Positions 35,231-44,052 of a stretch of DNA of 64,000 nucleotides are shown here, in pieces. The DNA lies in contig CAJWWK010000003.1 in the NCBI GenBank assembly GCA_913048295.1, positions 24,094 to 88,093 of the forward strand, given 5' to 3'. The notes beneath the pieces are model-generated. The model was not told where the DNA came from. It saw nothing but the letters and a program-made list of their open reading frames with translations, and ran no database searches. The number at the start of each line of letters is the position of its first letter. The first letter of the stretch is position 1. This DNA is from an uncultured Dehalococcoidia bacterium. Lineage in GTDB: Bacteria; Chloroflexota; Dehalococcoidia; Lucifugimonadales; Lucifugimonadaceae. The position numbers and the translations under genes are program-made.

Positions 35231-36100
35231 TTGCACCCGTTTGCATACGTTGCCCCAGGCACAGTAGACGAAGCGGTCGCTGTGTTAGACAAACACGGCG
35301 ACCGCGCACGACCGCTTGCCGGTGGAACCGACCTCTTGGTCAAAGCACGCGCCAACGCCTGGGAGCTTGATGCCGTTGTCGACATCAAGAACATTCCCGA
35401 ACTTATGACCCTGACTGTCGGAAACGACGGTCTCACCATTGGTGCAGGCGTTCCCTGTTACCAGGTTTACGAGAACGAAGAAGTCGCCTCGGACTATCCG
35501 TGCATCGTGGACGGCACCGCGATAATCGGTGGCATACAGATCCAGTCACGCGCTGGCCTTGGCGGAAACCTCTGCAACGCGGCGCCTTCCGCGGATGGCA
35601 TCTGTCCCCTCATCGTCCACAGCGCAGTTGCACACATCGCCGGTCCCGGTGGCAGCCGCGATGTTGCGGTAGAAGATTTCTGCACCGGTCCAAGCCAGAC
35701 CGTCCTGAAAAATGGCGAACTGCTGGTCAGCATTTCAATGCCCAGGCCCCCGTCCAACTTCGGTGCGGCCTACACAAGGTTCATCCCCCGAAATGAGATG
35801 GATATCGCAGTGGCCGGTGTCGGCGTTTCGGTAATACTCGACTCTTCGGGCCAGAACTTCGTCTCTGCACGAATAGCTCTTGCCTCGGTCGGTCCGACGC
35901 CGATCTTGGCCAGTGCAGCTGGTAACAGCCTCGCCGGAAAGCCGATCAACGACGACACGATCGCCGCGGCCGCAGCACTCGCCACCGACGCATCCACTCC
36001 AATAACCGACATGCGCGGGACGATCGCACAGCGAAAACAACTCATAAATGTCCTCACAGGCCGGATGATCAACCAGGCCGTTGAGCGAGCAAGGGGCTAA
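35231..36100 (+). CDS. Molybdenum hydroxylase FAD-binding (medium) subunit, CoxM/XdhB-type
   Basis: 289 residues, the usual length. TTG 35231 has a strong GGAGAGG just upstream. The FAD motifs are ARPLAGGTDLLV in the N-terminal part and TIGAGVP, then GRAGLGGNLCNAAPSAD (LGGN type). The subunit relays electrons from the iron-sulfur clusters to the terminal acceptor. It is the first gene of a medium-small-large-large order. Confidence 0.93.
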   Translation: MHPFAYVAPGTVDEAVAVLDKHGDRARPLAGGTDLLVKARANAWELDAVVDIKNIPELMTLTVGNDGLTIGAGVPCYQVYENEEVASDYPCIVDGTAIIGGIQIQSRAGLGGNLCNAAPSADGICPLIVHSAVAHIAGPGGSRDVAVEDFCTGPSQTVLKNGELLVSISMPRPPSNFGAAYTRFIPRNEMDIAVAGVGVSVILDSSGQNFVSARIALASVGPTPILASAAGNSLAGKPINDDTIAAAAALATDASTPITDMRGTIAQRKQLINVLTGRMINQAVERARG

Positions 36101-36107
36101 CAGACAA

Positions 36108-36584
36108 ATGACCACTTCATCCCCGGGCATGGTTCACGTAAAAACGACCATCAACGGTCAGGCGCACGAACTGCTCGTGCCGCCATACATGAGCCTGCTC
36201 GATACCCTTCGTGAACTCATTGGACTCACCGGCACCAAGGAAGGCTGCCTCGACGGCAATTGCGGTGCGTGCACGGTAAGCGTAGACGGCCGAATTGTCG
36301 ATTCCTGCCTCGTACTCGGCGCAGAAGTCGATGGCAAAGATGTCGACACCGTCGAGGGCATGGCCAGTGCAGATGGGCTTCACCCCCTTCAGCAGGCATT
36401 CCTCGAAGAAGCAGCGCTCCAATGCGGCATTTGCACTCCCGGATTCCTGGTTGCCGCCAAGGGCCTGCTGGATAACGAACCGTCACCCAGTGAGGGCCGC
36501 ATCAGGCACTGGCTCGCGGGAAACCTGTGCCGCTGCACCGGTTACGACAAAATCATCCGAGCCGTCCAAAAAGCAAGCAGCTAA
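36108..36584 (+). CDS. Molybdenum hydroxylase [2Fe-2S] (small) subunit, CoxS/XdhC-type
   Basis: 158 residues from ATG 36108, with AAGGGG upstream. The N-terminal plant-type cluster is EGCLDGNCGACTV plus a downstream Cys (DSC). The C-terminal four-helix cluster is CGICTPGF and CRCTGY. Both clusters therefore have all eight cysteines. A TTG at 36081 would overlap the previous gene and is less likely. Confidence 0.95.
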   Translation: MTTSSPGMVHVKTTINGQAHELLVPPYMSLLDTLRELIGLTGTKEGCLDGNCGACTVSVDGRIVDSCLVLGAEVDGKDVDTVEGMASADGLHPLQQAFLEEAALQCGICTPGFLVAAKGLLDNEPSPSEGRIRHWLAGNLCRCTGYDKIIRAVQKASS

Positions 36585-36672
36585 CAATTGAACGTCGTGT
36601 GTGGCCGGCGCTTACCCGGCTGCCTTCGCATCGATTCTGGCCCGGGCCCGGACCCCGGCGTGGAGAGAGAAA

Positions 36673-38943
36673 ATGGTCGCAACATTCGAGCCAAAGACCG
36701 ACTATAAAGTCATCGGCACGCGCCCCATCAGGCATGACGGATACGACAAGGTGACAGGACGGGCGATTTACGGCGGGGACCTGACACTGCCGGGTTTGAT
36801 ATGGGGTGTTTGCGTGCGAAGCCCTCACGCCCACGCCAACATTAAGTCGATCGACACCTCGGCAGCCGAGGCGATGGACGGTGTTCTCGCAGTAATCACC
36901 GGGGCCGACATGCCCGAGGCACTCGACAAGCTTGTCGACCTCGGCGAAGGCAACGTCAACTTCAAGTGGGCGTCGAACAAGCTGATGGCCGACGACAAAG
37001 TCGTCTATCGAGGTCATCCCGTAGCGGCTGTGGCAGCTGTCGACCGGTACACGGCCGAAGAAGCCGCTCGTAAGGTGGTAGTTGAATACGAGGTCCTGAA
37101 GGCGGTCACCAACGTGACGGACGCACTCGCGCCCGATGCACCCATCGTGCTACCAGACCTGGTTGGCGACGACCTTGGCGAAGATGTCACCAACACAAAC
37201 ATGGCCGAGCACGTCCGGCACGAATTCGGCGATGTTGAAGGCGCCATGGCCTCGGCAGCTCACACCATAGAGCGTGAGTACAACATGCAGATGGTTCACC
37301 AAGGTTATATCGAACCGCACAACGCCACCGCTGTTTGGGACGAGGAAGACCGCATCAAGATCTGGACAAGTACCCAGGGTGCTTTCGCCGCCCGGACTCA
37401 GATCGCTGGAATCCTCCAGGTCGATGTTTCGAAGGTGAAAGTCACGCCCCTCGAGATTGGCGGTGGGTTCGGCGGCAAGATCCCGGTATATTTCGAGCCG
37501 ATCGCGGCGATTCTTTCTCGGAAGTCCAGGCGACCGGTCAAGATGGTGATGGAGCGGGTCGCTATATTCGAGACCACCGGGCCCACCCCCGGCGGAAGAA
37601 TGATTATCAAGCTGGGTGCCGATTCGAACGGCAAGTTGACCGCCGCTACGGCCGATATCTGGTTCGAGGCCGGTGCAAACCCCGGTTCAGTCATCGGCCC
37701 CGCCGCAATGTGCGTATATGCACCATACGAGATTCCAAACACACGTATCGACGGCTGGGACGTCGTAGTGAACAAACCGAAGACGGCTGCGTACCGCGCA
37801 CCGGGCTCTCCGCAGGTCGCATTCGCCATGGAATCGGCTGTGGAGGAACTTTGCGAGGAGGCTGGCTGGGACTCAATGCAGTTCCGAATCGACAATGTTT
37901 CTCGTGAGGGGACCCGCCGTGGAGACGGGGTTCTGTTCTCGAAGATCGGCATGGAAGAGGTCCTCGAAGCGGCGAAGAACTCAGACCACTGGAATGCACC
38001 ACTCGGCGACCCGCCACTAGGAAAGAAACGCGGTCGCGGCATGGCGAGCGGTTACTGGTTCAACATCGGGCTGAAATCATCTGTCAACCTGGCAGTAAAC
38101 AGCGACGGCACCGTAACGCTTGTAGAGGGTTCGCCCGACATTGGTGGCACGCGAGTTGCGATGGCGATGCACGTCGCCGAGGTCCTTGGCATCGGAGCAC
38201 ATGATGTCCGGCCCTCTGTTGTCGACACCGAACTGGTTGGCTACACAGACGTGACCGGCGGTTCTCGTACTACATACGCGACTGGATACGCCTGCTGGAT
38301 CGCGGCGAACCAGCTTGTTGACGAACTCAAAAAACGCGTAGGCATCCTCTGGGACATCAACGAAGAAGACATCGACTTCAGCGACGGCATATTCAACTCG
38401 AAAGCCGAGTCTGAAAAGACCATCGGCTTCAAAGAACTCGCGGGCAAGCTGGCTGATCTCGGCGGACCGGCTACCTCAATAGGCAACGTCGATCTCGAAT
38501 CGGCCGGCGATGGTTTTGGACTGCACATCGTCGACATCGACATCGACACCGAAACAGGCAAAACCGATGTCGTTCGGTTCACTGCGATTCAGGACGTCGG
38601 TACTGCAATTCACCCTTCATACGTCGAGGGGCAACTACAGGGCGGCGCCGTGCAGGGAATTGGATGGGCGCTCAACGAGGAGTACTACATGGAGGAAGAC
38701 GGCTCGATGGCCAATTCCAGCTTCCTCGATTACCGGATGCCGACTAGTCTCGACCTCCCGCCAATCGACACGATACTGGTCGAAGTCCCGAACCCACTCC
38801 ACCCGTACGGGGTACGCGGGGTCGGTGAAACGCCCATCTGCCCGCCGATACCAGCCATCGCCAACGCGATCGCCAATGCTATCGGTACAAGGCTTTACAA
38901 CACCCCCATGAATGCAGGAAGCATCATGGAAGCGCTCAGCTAA
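36673..38943 (+). CDS. Molybdenum hydroxylase large subunit 1 (xanthine dehydrogenase/aldehyde oxidase family)
   Basis: 756 residues from ATG 36673, with GGAGAG 5 nt upstream. It binds the molybdopterin cytosine dinucleotide cofactor. Motifs are GRAIYGGD at the N-terminus, GGGFGGK, the active-site loop AYRAPG and the catalytic Glu in GVRGVGETPICPP. The loop is not AYxCSFR, so it is not a carbon monoxide dehydrogenase. Substrate is likely an aldehyde, purine or N-heterocycle. It is about half identical to the next large subunit. Confidence 0.93.
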   Translation: MVATFEPKTDYKVIGTRPIRHDGYDKVTGRAIYGGDLTLPGLIWGVCVRSPHAHANIKSIDTSAAEAMDGVLAVITGADMPEALDKLVDLGEGNVNFKWASNKLMADDKVVYRGHPVAAVAAVDRYTAEEAARKVVVEYEVLKAVTNVTDALAPDAPIVLPDLVGDDLGEDVTNTNMAEHVRHEFGDVEGAMASAAHTIEREYNMQMVHQGYIEPHNATAVWDEEDRIKIWTSTQGAFAARTQIAGILQVDVSKVKVTPLEIGGGFGGKIPVYFEPIAAILSRKSRRPVKMVMERVAIFETTGPTPGGRMIIKLGADSNGKLTAATADIWFEAGANPGSVIGPAAMCVYAPYEIPNTRIDGWDVVVNKPKTAAYRAPGSPQVAFAMESAVEELCEEAGWDSMQFRIDNVSREGTRRGDGVLFSKIGMEEVLEAAKNSDHWNAPLGDPPLGKKRGRGMASGYWFNIGLKSSVNLAVNSDGTVTLVEGSPDIGGTRVAMAMHVAEVLGIGAHDVRPSVVDTELVGYTDVTGGSRTTYATGYACWIAANQLVDELKKRVGILWDINEEDIDFSDGIFNSKAESEKTIGFKELAGKLADLGGPATSIGNVDLESAGDGFGLHIVDIDIDTETGKTDVVRFTAIQDVGTAIHPSYVEGQLQGGAVQGIGWALNEEYYMEEDGSMANSSFLDYRMPTSLDLPPIDTILVEVPNPLHPYGVRGVGETPICPPIPAIANAIANAIGTRLYNTPMNAGSIMEALS

Positions 38944-38986
38944 CGGAATTCTGGGAATAAGTTGCCTAATAAGTAACTAACAAAAC

Positions 38987-39016
38987 GGCCGGGAGCTGAT
39001 TTTCAGCTTTCCGGCC
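38987..39016 (+). terminator. Hairpin between the two large-subunit genes
   Basis: GGCCGGGAGCTGA and TCAGCTTTCCGGCC form a long, nearly perfect stem with a short T loop. There is no T run after it. It could stabilise or partly terminate the transcript, separating expression of the two large subunits. Confidence 0.45.
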
Positions 39017-39110
39017 TACTTGTTTGCCAGAAAATCAGGCAAACTTATAGCAGAACCTTCAATCAGGTCAGCATTCGGATCAAATAAAAAAGATCCAAAA
39101 AGGAAATCGA

Positions 39111-41381
39111 ATGGTCGCAACGTACGACACAAAGACCGACTACAAAGTTGTAGGCAAAAGCCCGATCAGGCACGATGGTCTGGACAAGGTAACGGGACGC
39201 GCCGTCTATGGCGGTGATGTCAAAGTCCCCGGCCTGATTTGGGGCGATGTAATTCGCAGCCCGCACGCCCACGCCCGCATCAAGAGCATCGACACCTCTG
39301 CCGCCGAGTCGATGGACGGAGTGTTTGCCGTACTGACTCATGCTGACTTCCCGGTTGCGGATGAACGAGAGATATCAGCCGGTGAAGATGTCGTAAACCT
39401 CAAACGCGACCAGGCAAACGTGATGGCCGACGACAAGGTGCACTACACAGGTCACGTAGTCGCCGCCGTAGCCGCCATCGATCGCAACACGGCGCAAGAA
39501 GCCGCCAACAAGATCAAGGTCGAGTACGATGTCCTTACAAACGTCTCCGACGTTGACACGGCCATGGCCGAAGACGCACCGATCATTCTCGAATCACTTG
39601 TCGGCGATCACCTCGGTGAGGACGTACCTAACACGAACATTGCCAAGGTATTCCGACATGAATTTGGCGACTTAGAACAGGCATTTGACAGGTCCGATCT
39701 GGTGATCGAGCGCACGTTCTCCCTGTCGATGATCCACCAGGGTTACATCGAACCTCACAACGCCACGGCCGTTTGGGCGGAGGACGGCAACATTACCGTC
39801 TGGTCCAGCACACAGGGGTCGTTTGGAGTACGAGCACAGACCGCCGGCATGATCGGCGTGCCCGAATCACGCGTAAAAGTGAACTACGTCGAAATCGGCG
39901 GCGGGTTCGGCGGAAAAACAAAAGTCTATCTCGCTCCCATTGCTGCCCTTCTTTCGCGAAAATCCGGCGGGCGACCGGTAAAGCTGGTCATGGAACGGAC
40001 AGCGGTTTTCGAGGCCACCGGCCCGGCACCCGGCGGCAAAATCCGCATGAAGATTGGCGTCACCAAAGAAGGAAAAGTAACCGCTGCCGACACCGATCTG
40101 ATTTTCGAATCCGGTGGCTATCCCGGTTCAGCAGTCGGTGCCGCGGCAATCTGCGTGTTTGCTTGCTATAACTGGCCCGCTTCTCGAATCACCGGGTACG
40201 ACGTCCTCGTAAACAAGCCAAAATCCGCTGCTTATCGCGCGCCCGGCTCACCGCAGGCCTCGTTTGCGATCGAGTCGGTCGTCGATGAGATTTGCGAAGA
40301 GATGGGATTCGACAGGATTCAGTTCCGCCTCGACAACGCGGCCCGTGAGGGTACACGACGTGGCGACGGAGTACAGTTCCCCCGGGTTGGGCTTGAAGAG
40401 TGTCTTATAGCAACCAGGGATTCCGACCACTGGAACTCACCGCTCGGTGACGCTCCCGCTGGAAAGGCGCGAGGCCGCGGAATCGCTACTGCTTACTGGA
40501 TGAACGGCGGGGGGAAATCGACCTGCGACCTGATGCTTCAGGACGACGGGACGGTAATGATGAACGAGGGTTCAGCCGATATCGGTGGCACCCGGGCCTC
40601 GATAGCCATGCAGGCCGCCGAAGTCCTCGGCATCCCGGCCGAGGACGTCCACCCGAGCATCCCGGACACCGACTCGATCGGCTTCACCGGCGTGACAGGT
40701 GGTTCGCGAACGACCTACGCGACCGGTCTTGCTGCCTACAATGCAGCCCACAAGCTGGTGGACGAACTGAAAGACCGGCTCGCCAACCTGTGGGAGACCG
40801 AGGTAGACAAGATCGACTTCGCCGATGGGATGTTCTCGTCAGATGGCCAGACGATAGGCATTCAGGAGTTGGCCGGAAGGCTCGATCCAACCGGCGGTCC
40901 GGTCACATCTACCGCTTCAGTCAACCCGTCATCTGCAGGAGCCGCTTACGGGGTTCACATTTGCGATCTCGAAGTCGATCTCGCCACCGGTAAAACCGAT
41001 GTCATCAGATACACAGCGGTCCAGGACGTGGGAAAGGCTGTTCATCCGCAATACGCCGAAGGGCAGATACAGGGCGGCGCAGTGCAGGGCATCGGCTGGG
41101 CGCTCAACGAGGAATACTTCCTCACCGACGACGGAGCAATGGCCAACAAGTCGTTCCTCGACTATCGCATGCCAACTTCACTGGACATGCCCATGATCGA
41201 CACGATCATGGTCGAAGTGCCGAACCCCCTGCACCCGTACGGCGTACGAGGCGTAGGCGAAGTTCCCATTTGCCCACCGCTCTCGGCAGTCGTACAGGCT
41301 ATACACGGGGCCACGGGTAAACGTTACTACGATCTGCCTGTGAAACCGGGTCGCATCCTCGAAGCAACCAACGGAAACTGA
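39111..41381 (+). CDS. Molybdenum hydroxylase large subunit 2, tandem paralogue
   Basis: 756 residues, same length and collinear with large subunit 1: both begin MVATxxxKTDYKVxG. It has AAYRAPGSPQ, GGGFGGKTKV and GVRGVGEVPICPP with the catalytic Glu. AAGGAAAT precedes ATG 39111. No FAD or iron-sulfur gene accompanies it, so it probably shares the subunits encoded at 35231-36584. Sequence divergence suggests a different substrate. Confidence 0.92.
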   Translation: MVATYDTKTDYKVVGKSPIRHDGLDKVTGRAVYGGDVKVPGLIWGDVIRSPHAHARIKSIDTSAAESMDGVFAVLTHADFPVADEREISAGEDVVNLKRDQANVMADDKVHYTGHVVAAVAAIDRNTAQEAANKIKVEYDVLTNVSDVDTAMAEDAPIILESLVGDHLGEDVPNTNIAKVFRHEFGDLEQAFDRSDLVIERTFSLSMIHQGYIEPHNATAVWAEDGNITVWSSTQGSFGVRAQTAGMIGVPESRVKVNYVEIGGGFGGKTKVYLAPIAALLSRKSGGRPVKLVMERTAVFEATGPAPGGKIRMKIGVTKEGKVTAADTDLIFESGGYPGSAVGAAAICVFACYNWPASRITGYDVLVNKPKSAAYRAPGSPQASFAIESVVDEICEEMGFDRIQFRLDNAAREGTRRGDGVQFPRVGLEECLIATRDSDHWNSPLGDAPAGKARGRGIATAYWMNGGGKSTCDLMLQDDGTVMMNEGSADIGGTRASIAMQAAEVLGIPAEDVHPSIPDTDSIGFTGVTGGSRTTYATGLAAYNAAHKLVDELKDRLANLWETEVDKIDFADGMFSSDGQTIGIQELAGRLDPTGGPVTSTASVNPSSAGAAYGVHICDLEVDLATGKTDVIRYTAVQDVGKAVHPQYAEGQIQGGAVQGIGWALNEEYFLTDDGAMANKSFLDYRMPTSLDMPMIDTIMVEVPNPLHPYGVRGVGEVPICPPLSAVVQAIHGATGKRYYDLPVKPGRILEATNGN

Positions 41382-41437
41382 ACACAACTACCAGTCGGGC
41401 CATCCGGCCCGGCTGGGCCGTACAGGAAGGCAGGACA

Positions 41438-41701
41438 ATGGCACAGGTCTTCCTGCCTTATGCTCTGCGCAAGTATGCAGGTGGCGTGGAACAGGTAGGC
41501 ATGCTTGCCGATACACTCGGTGAGTTGATCGACAAACTGGAAGCCGCCTACCCCGGCATGAAGCGTCACCTGGTCGTAGATGGTGCCCTCAAACCTGGGC
41601 TGGCGGCTGTTGTAGGCCATACCGCGACCCGGCGAGGCCTGCTGCAAAAACTCGAAGACGATGTCGAGGTCCACTTCATCACCGCTATATCAGGTGGCTG
41701 A
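41438..41701 (+). CDS. MoaD/ThiS-family sulfur carrier protein
   Basis: 87 residues with a ubiquitin-like fold ending in ISGG. The C-terminal Gly-Gly is the site that is adenylated and thiocarboxylated in this family. AGGACA lies just before ATG 41438. Position directly after two molybdenum hydroxylase genes suggests a MoaD role in molybdopterin synthesis, but other sulfur-transfer roles are possible. A short hairpin CGGGCC/GGCCCG (about 41396-41412) precedes it. Confidence 0.85.
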   Translation: MAQVFLPYALRKYAGGVEQVGMLADTLGELIDKLEAAYPGMKRHLVVDGALKPGLAAVVGHTATRRGLLQKLEDDVEVHFITAISGG

Positions 41702-41826
41702 CCCCCGCTAGTCCGTAATCATGCCTCTGTCGGGCCCGTTGATAGAATTGCCGTGCACCGCGCAGCGATCGCTTCGCACCTAATTCGTGTTCGAACACCC
41801 GAATCATAAACTAGAGAAATCCCGAA

Positions 41827-42462
41827 ATGACCATTACCGAGTCTCCTGCCGAAAATGCCGCTGCCGAATTAGATTTTGAGGACGGGGTGCTTCTCGACGC
41901 TCCCTGTAAGCAGAAGATCGCCAACGGGATTTCCATCATGCTTGACGCGGTTGGAGATGGAGTCGATGTACAGGGCACGGCCGATACTCCGTTACGCGTC
42001 GCAAACATGTACGACGAACTGCTCTCCGGGTATAAAACCGACCCGGTCGCTCTATTGAACGGCGCAATGTTCGATGTCAAGTACGACGAGATGGTCGTAG
42101 TAAAAAATATCGACTTCTACTCACTGTGCGAACACCACTTGCTGCCCTTCTACGGCAAAGTACATGTCGGTTATCTTCCAAAATCAAAGGTCGTTGGACT
42201 CTCAAAGATTCCAAGACTGGTAGAAATGTTCGCCAGGCGACTCCAGGTGCAGGAGCGTATGACGCAAGAAATCGCTACCTTGATGAACGAACTGATCGAG
42301 CCAATCGGGGTCGGAGTCGTTATCGAAGCAAAGCACCTCTGCTTGGCGATGCGGGGCGTCGCCAAGCCGAACTCCACCATGACAACCAGCGCCCTGCGCG
42401 GTCTGTTCAAAAAGAACTCACTGACCCGTGACGAGTTCATGAGCCACGTCCGGCAGGGCTGA
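41827..42462 (+). CDS. folE: GTP cyclohydrolase I
   Basis: 211 residues. It opens the GTP ring to give dihydroneopterin triphosphate, the first step of folate and pterin synthesis. The zinc ligands are C101 and H104 in CEHHLLPF and a Cys in KHLCLAMRG. TPLRVANMYDELLSGY is the N-terminal signature. It starts a three-gene folate set with the reductase and folB. Confidence 0.95.
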   Translation: MTITESPAENAAAELDFEDGVLLDAPCKQKIANGISIMLDAVGDGVDVQGTADTPLRVANMYDELLSGYKTDPVALLNGAMFDVKYDEMVVVKNIDFYSLCEHHLLPFYGKVHVGYLPKSKVVGLSKIPRLVEMFARRLQVQERMTQEIATLMNELIEPIGVGVVIEAKHLCLAMRGVAKPNSTMTTSALRGLFKKNSLTRDEFMSHVRQG

Positions 42463-42482
42463 ACCACACACTGATTTCCTAG

Positions 42483-43235
42483 ATGAACCCAAACGGAAAA
42501 GTTGCGCTCGTTACCGGCGCGGGCAAAAGAATTGGCCGCGCCCTCGCGCTCGCCCTTGGCGACGCGGGATGCCGGGTTGCCGTCCACTACAAGGGATCGG
42601 AAAAAGACGCACTGGAAACGGCGGCACTGATCAATTCGCTGGCGCCAGGTAGCGAAGCCGTAATCATCCAGGCCGACCTCGCAGACCCGAAACAGGTCGA
42701 AACGCTTGTCGCGTCGGTCGCTTCACGGCTCGGACCGCTGGAAATCCTAATCAACAATGCCTCGGTCTTCGAACGCACCGAGCTGAAATATGTAGATGTC
42801 GACAGTTGGGACCGACACTTTGCAATTAACGTGCGCGCACCATTCCTCCTGGGGCAATCGATGTGGAAACAACTGGCAACGAACGCGGGCGGGCCGGACA
42901 CACCAGGCAAGATAATCAGCCTCAACGATTGGAGCACCGCACGTCCCGAACAGTTCGCATACGGCGTGACGAAATCGGCTCTTTCAGGACTCACCCGCAC
43001 ACTGGCACTCGCACTCGCACCAAATATCCAGGTGAACGAAATCGCACTCGGTGCAATTCTGCCGCCCGCGAATATCGACGCGGACCGCCAACGAGAACAG
43101 ATCAAGATCGACCTCGGCCCTGCCGATCGTATGGGAAAGCTTAATGAAGCCGCAGACGCGGTCATGATGCTTGTTCAGAACGATTTCATCACCGGTGAAA
43201 CTATCAACGTCGACGGTGGAAAACACATTCACTGA
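42483..43235 (+). CDS. Short-chain dehydrogenase, FolM/pteridine-reductase-like
   Basis: 250 residues, Rossmann fold. The cofactor motif is TGAGKRIG (11-18), in which Arg after GxxK is a feature of PTR1/FolM NADPH enzymes. ILINNASVF matches the family's NNAS. YGVTK carries the catalytic Tyr and Lys. The Ser of the classical triad is shifted. Placed between folE and folB, it is likely to reduce a dihydropterin or dihydrofolate; a substitute for FolA-type DHFR is possible but not shown. Confidence 0.85.
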   Translation: MNPNGKVALVTGAGKRIGRALALALGDAGCRVAVHYKGSEKDALETAALINSLAPGSEAVIIQADLADPKQVETLVASVASRLGPLEILINNASVFERTELKYVDVDSWDRHFAINVRAPFLLGQSMWKQLATNAGGPDTPGKIISLNDWSTARPEQFAYGVTKSALSGLTRTLALALAPNIQVNEIALGAILPPANIDADRQREQIKIDLGPADRMGKLNEAADAVMMLVQNDFITGETINVDGGKHIH

Positions 43236-43310
43236 GCGGAAAAACGTACGGACTCAACCGTCGACCAGTATCAAAGCCATACTGGCCCGCCCGCCTCAAT
43301 ACCCTAGCCA

Positions 43311-43679
43311 ATGAATCAGCCCAGAAAAATCGACTCCGTTGTGATCGAACAACTCGAACTCGATTGCGTGATCGGCGTCAACCCGTGGGAACGATTGGTG
43401 AACCAGCGGATCACCATCGATATCACGATGGATGTCGATCTGTTGGCGGCCGGCAAGTCCGACTCCATCAGAGACACCGTCGATTACAGTGAGGTTGTAA
43501 AAGCCGTGACTGCAGAGGTCAATTCATCGAGCTACCGACTGGTCGAAGCCCTGGCATCACGAGTTGCAGAAATATGCATGGAACCTGAACGGGTCCAATC
43601 GGTGGAAATAACTTTGCGGAAACCCGGAGCGGTAAAAAGCGCCGCCGCCGTGGGGGTCACAATTCGTCGCTCGCGCTGA
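43311..43679 (+). CDS. folB: Dihydroneopterin aldolase
   Basis: 122 residues. Cleaves dihydroneopterin to hydroxymethyl-dihydropterin. Signatures are LDCVIGVNPWERLVNQ, DTVDYSEVVKAV and VEALASRVAE. The conserved Tyr and Glu of the pterin pocket are in these segments. Length is typical. No folK or folP is in the window. Confidence 0.95.
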   Translation: MNQPRKIDSVVIEQLELDCVIGVNPWERLVNQRITIDITMDVDLLAAGKSDSIRDTVDYSEVVKAVTAEVNSSSYRLVEALASRVAEICMEPERVQSVEITLRKPGAVKSAAAVGVTIRRSR

Positions 43680-43833
43680 CAACCTGCTCTGCTACCGAAA
43701 ACGGCCCGTAAATCGCTCGAAACGCCCGCTCGGCCTGCTGCACACTCGCCGTCAGTACCCAAATATCGTCCTCACCCGCGCCAAGCTCCTGCGCCCGGGC
43801 AAGAATGCCCAGCGCGGCGACTAACTTTTCAGC
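43657..43833 (-). pseudogene. Possible C-terminal gene remnant
   Basis: A 58-codon frame bounded by TAA upstream and TGA downstream, with no plausible start. Its translation has protein-like composition: ALGILARAQELGAGEDD, VLTASVQQAERAF and AIYGPFSVAEQV. It overlaps the end of folB by 23 bp on the other strand. I do not recognise the family. The rest of 43834-44052 is AT-rich (43905-43975 especially) and holds no gene I can support. Confidence 0.3.
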
Positions 43834-44052
43834 TTATTCTGATTGATCGGCAAACATGTCTATAAGTTCAAGCAGGACTTTTCGACCCTTACGGGCGAAG
43901 GTGGAAACATACTACATTCAAGGAGCGTTAAAAAAATATACCAGCATCTATTTACACCATATATATTGTTTTAACCGGGCACATTCCCATCCCATTGCGT
44001 AAACAAATGGCCATGCCAATTGGTGCGTTCGACACACCACGACGAGAGCACT

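Noticed and set aside
36673..41381. Carbon monoxide dehydrogenase (CoxL) for the large subunits
   Set aside because: The active-site loop is AYRAPG, not AYxCSFR (form I) or AYRGAGR (form II).
41396..41412. Riboswitch before the MoaD/ThiS-like gene
   Set aside because: Only a short GC hairpin is present; no molybdenum-cofactor or thiamine riboswitch consensus seen.
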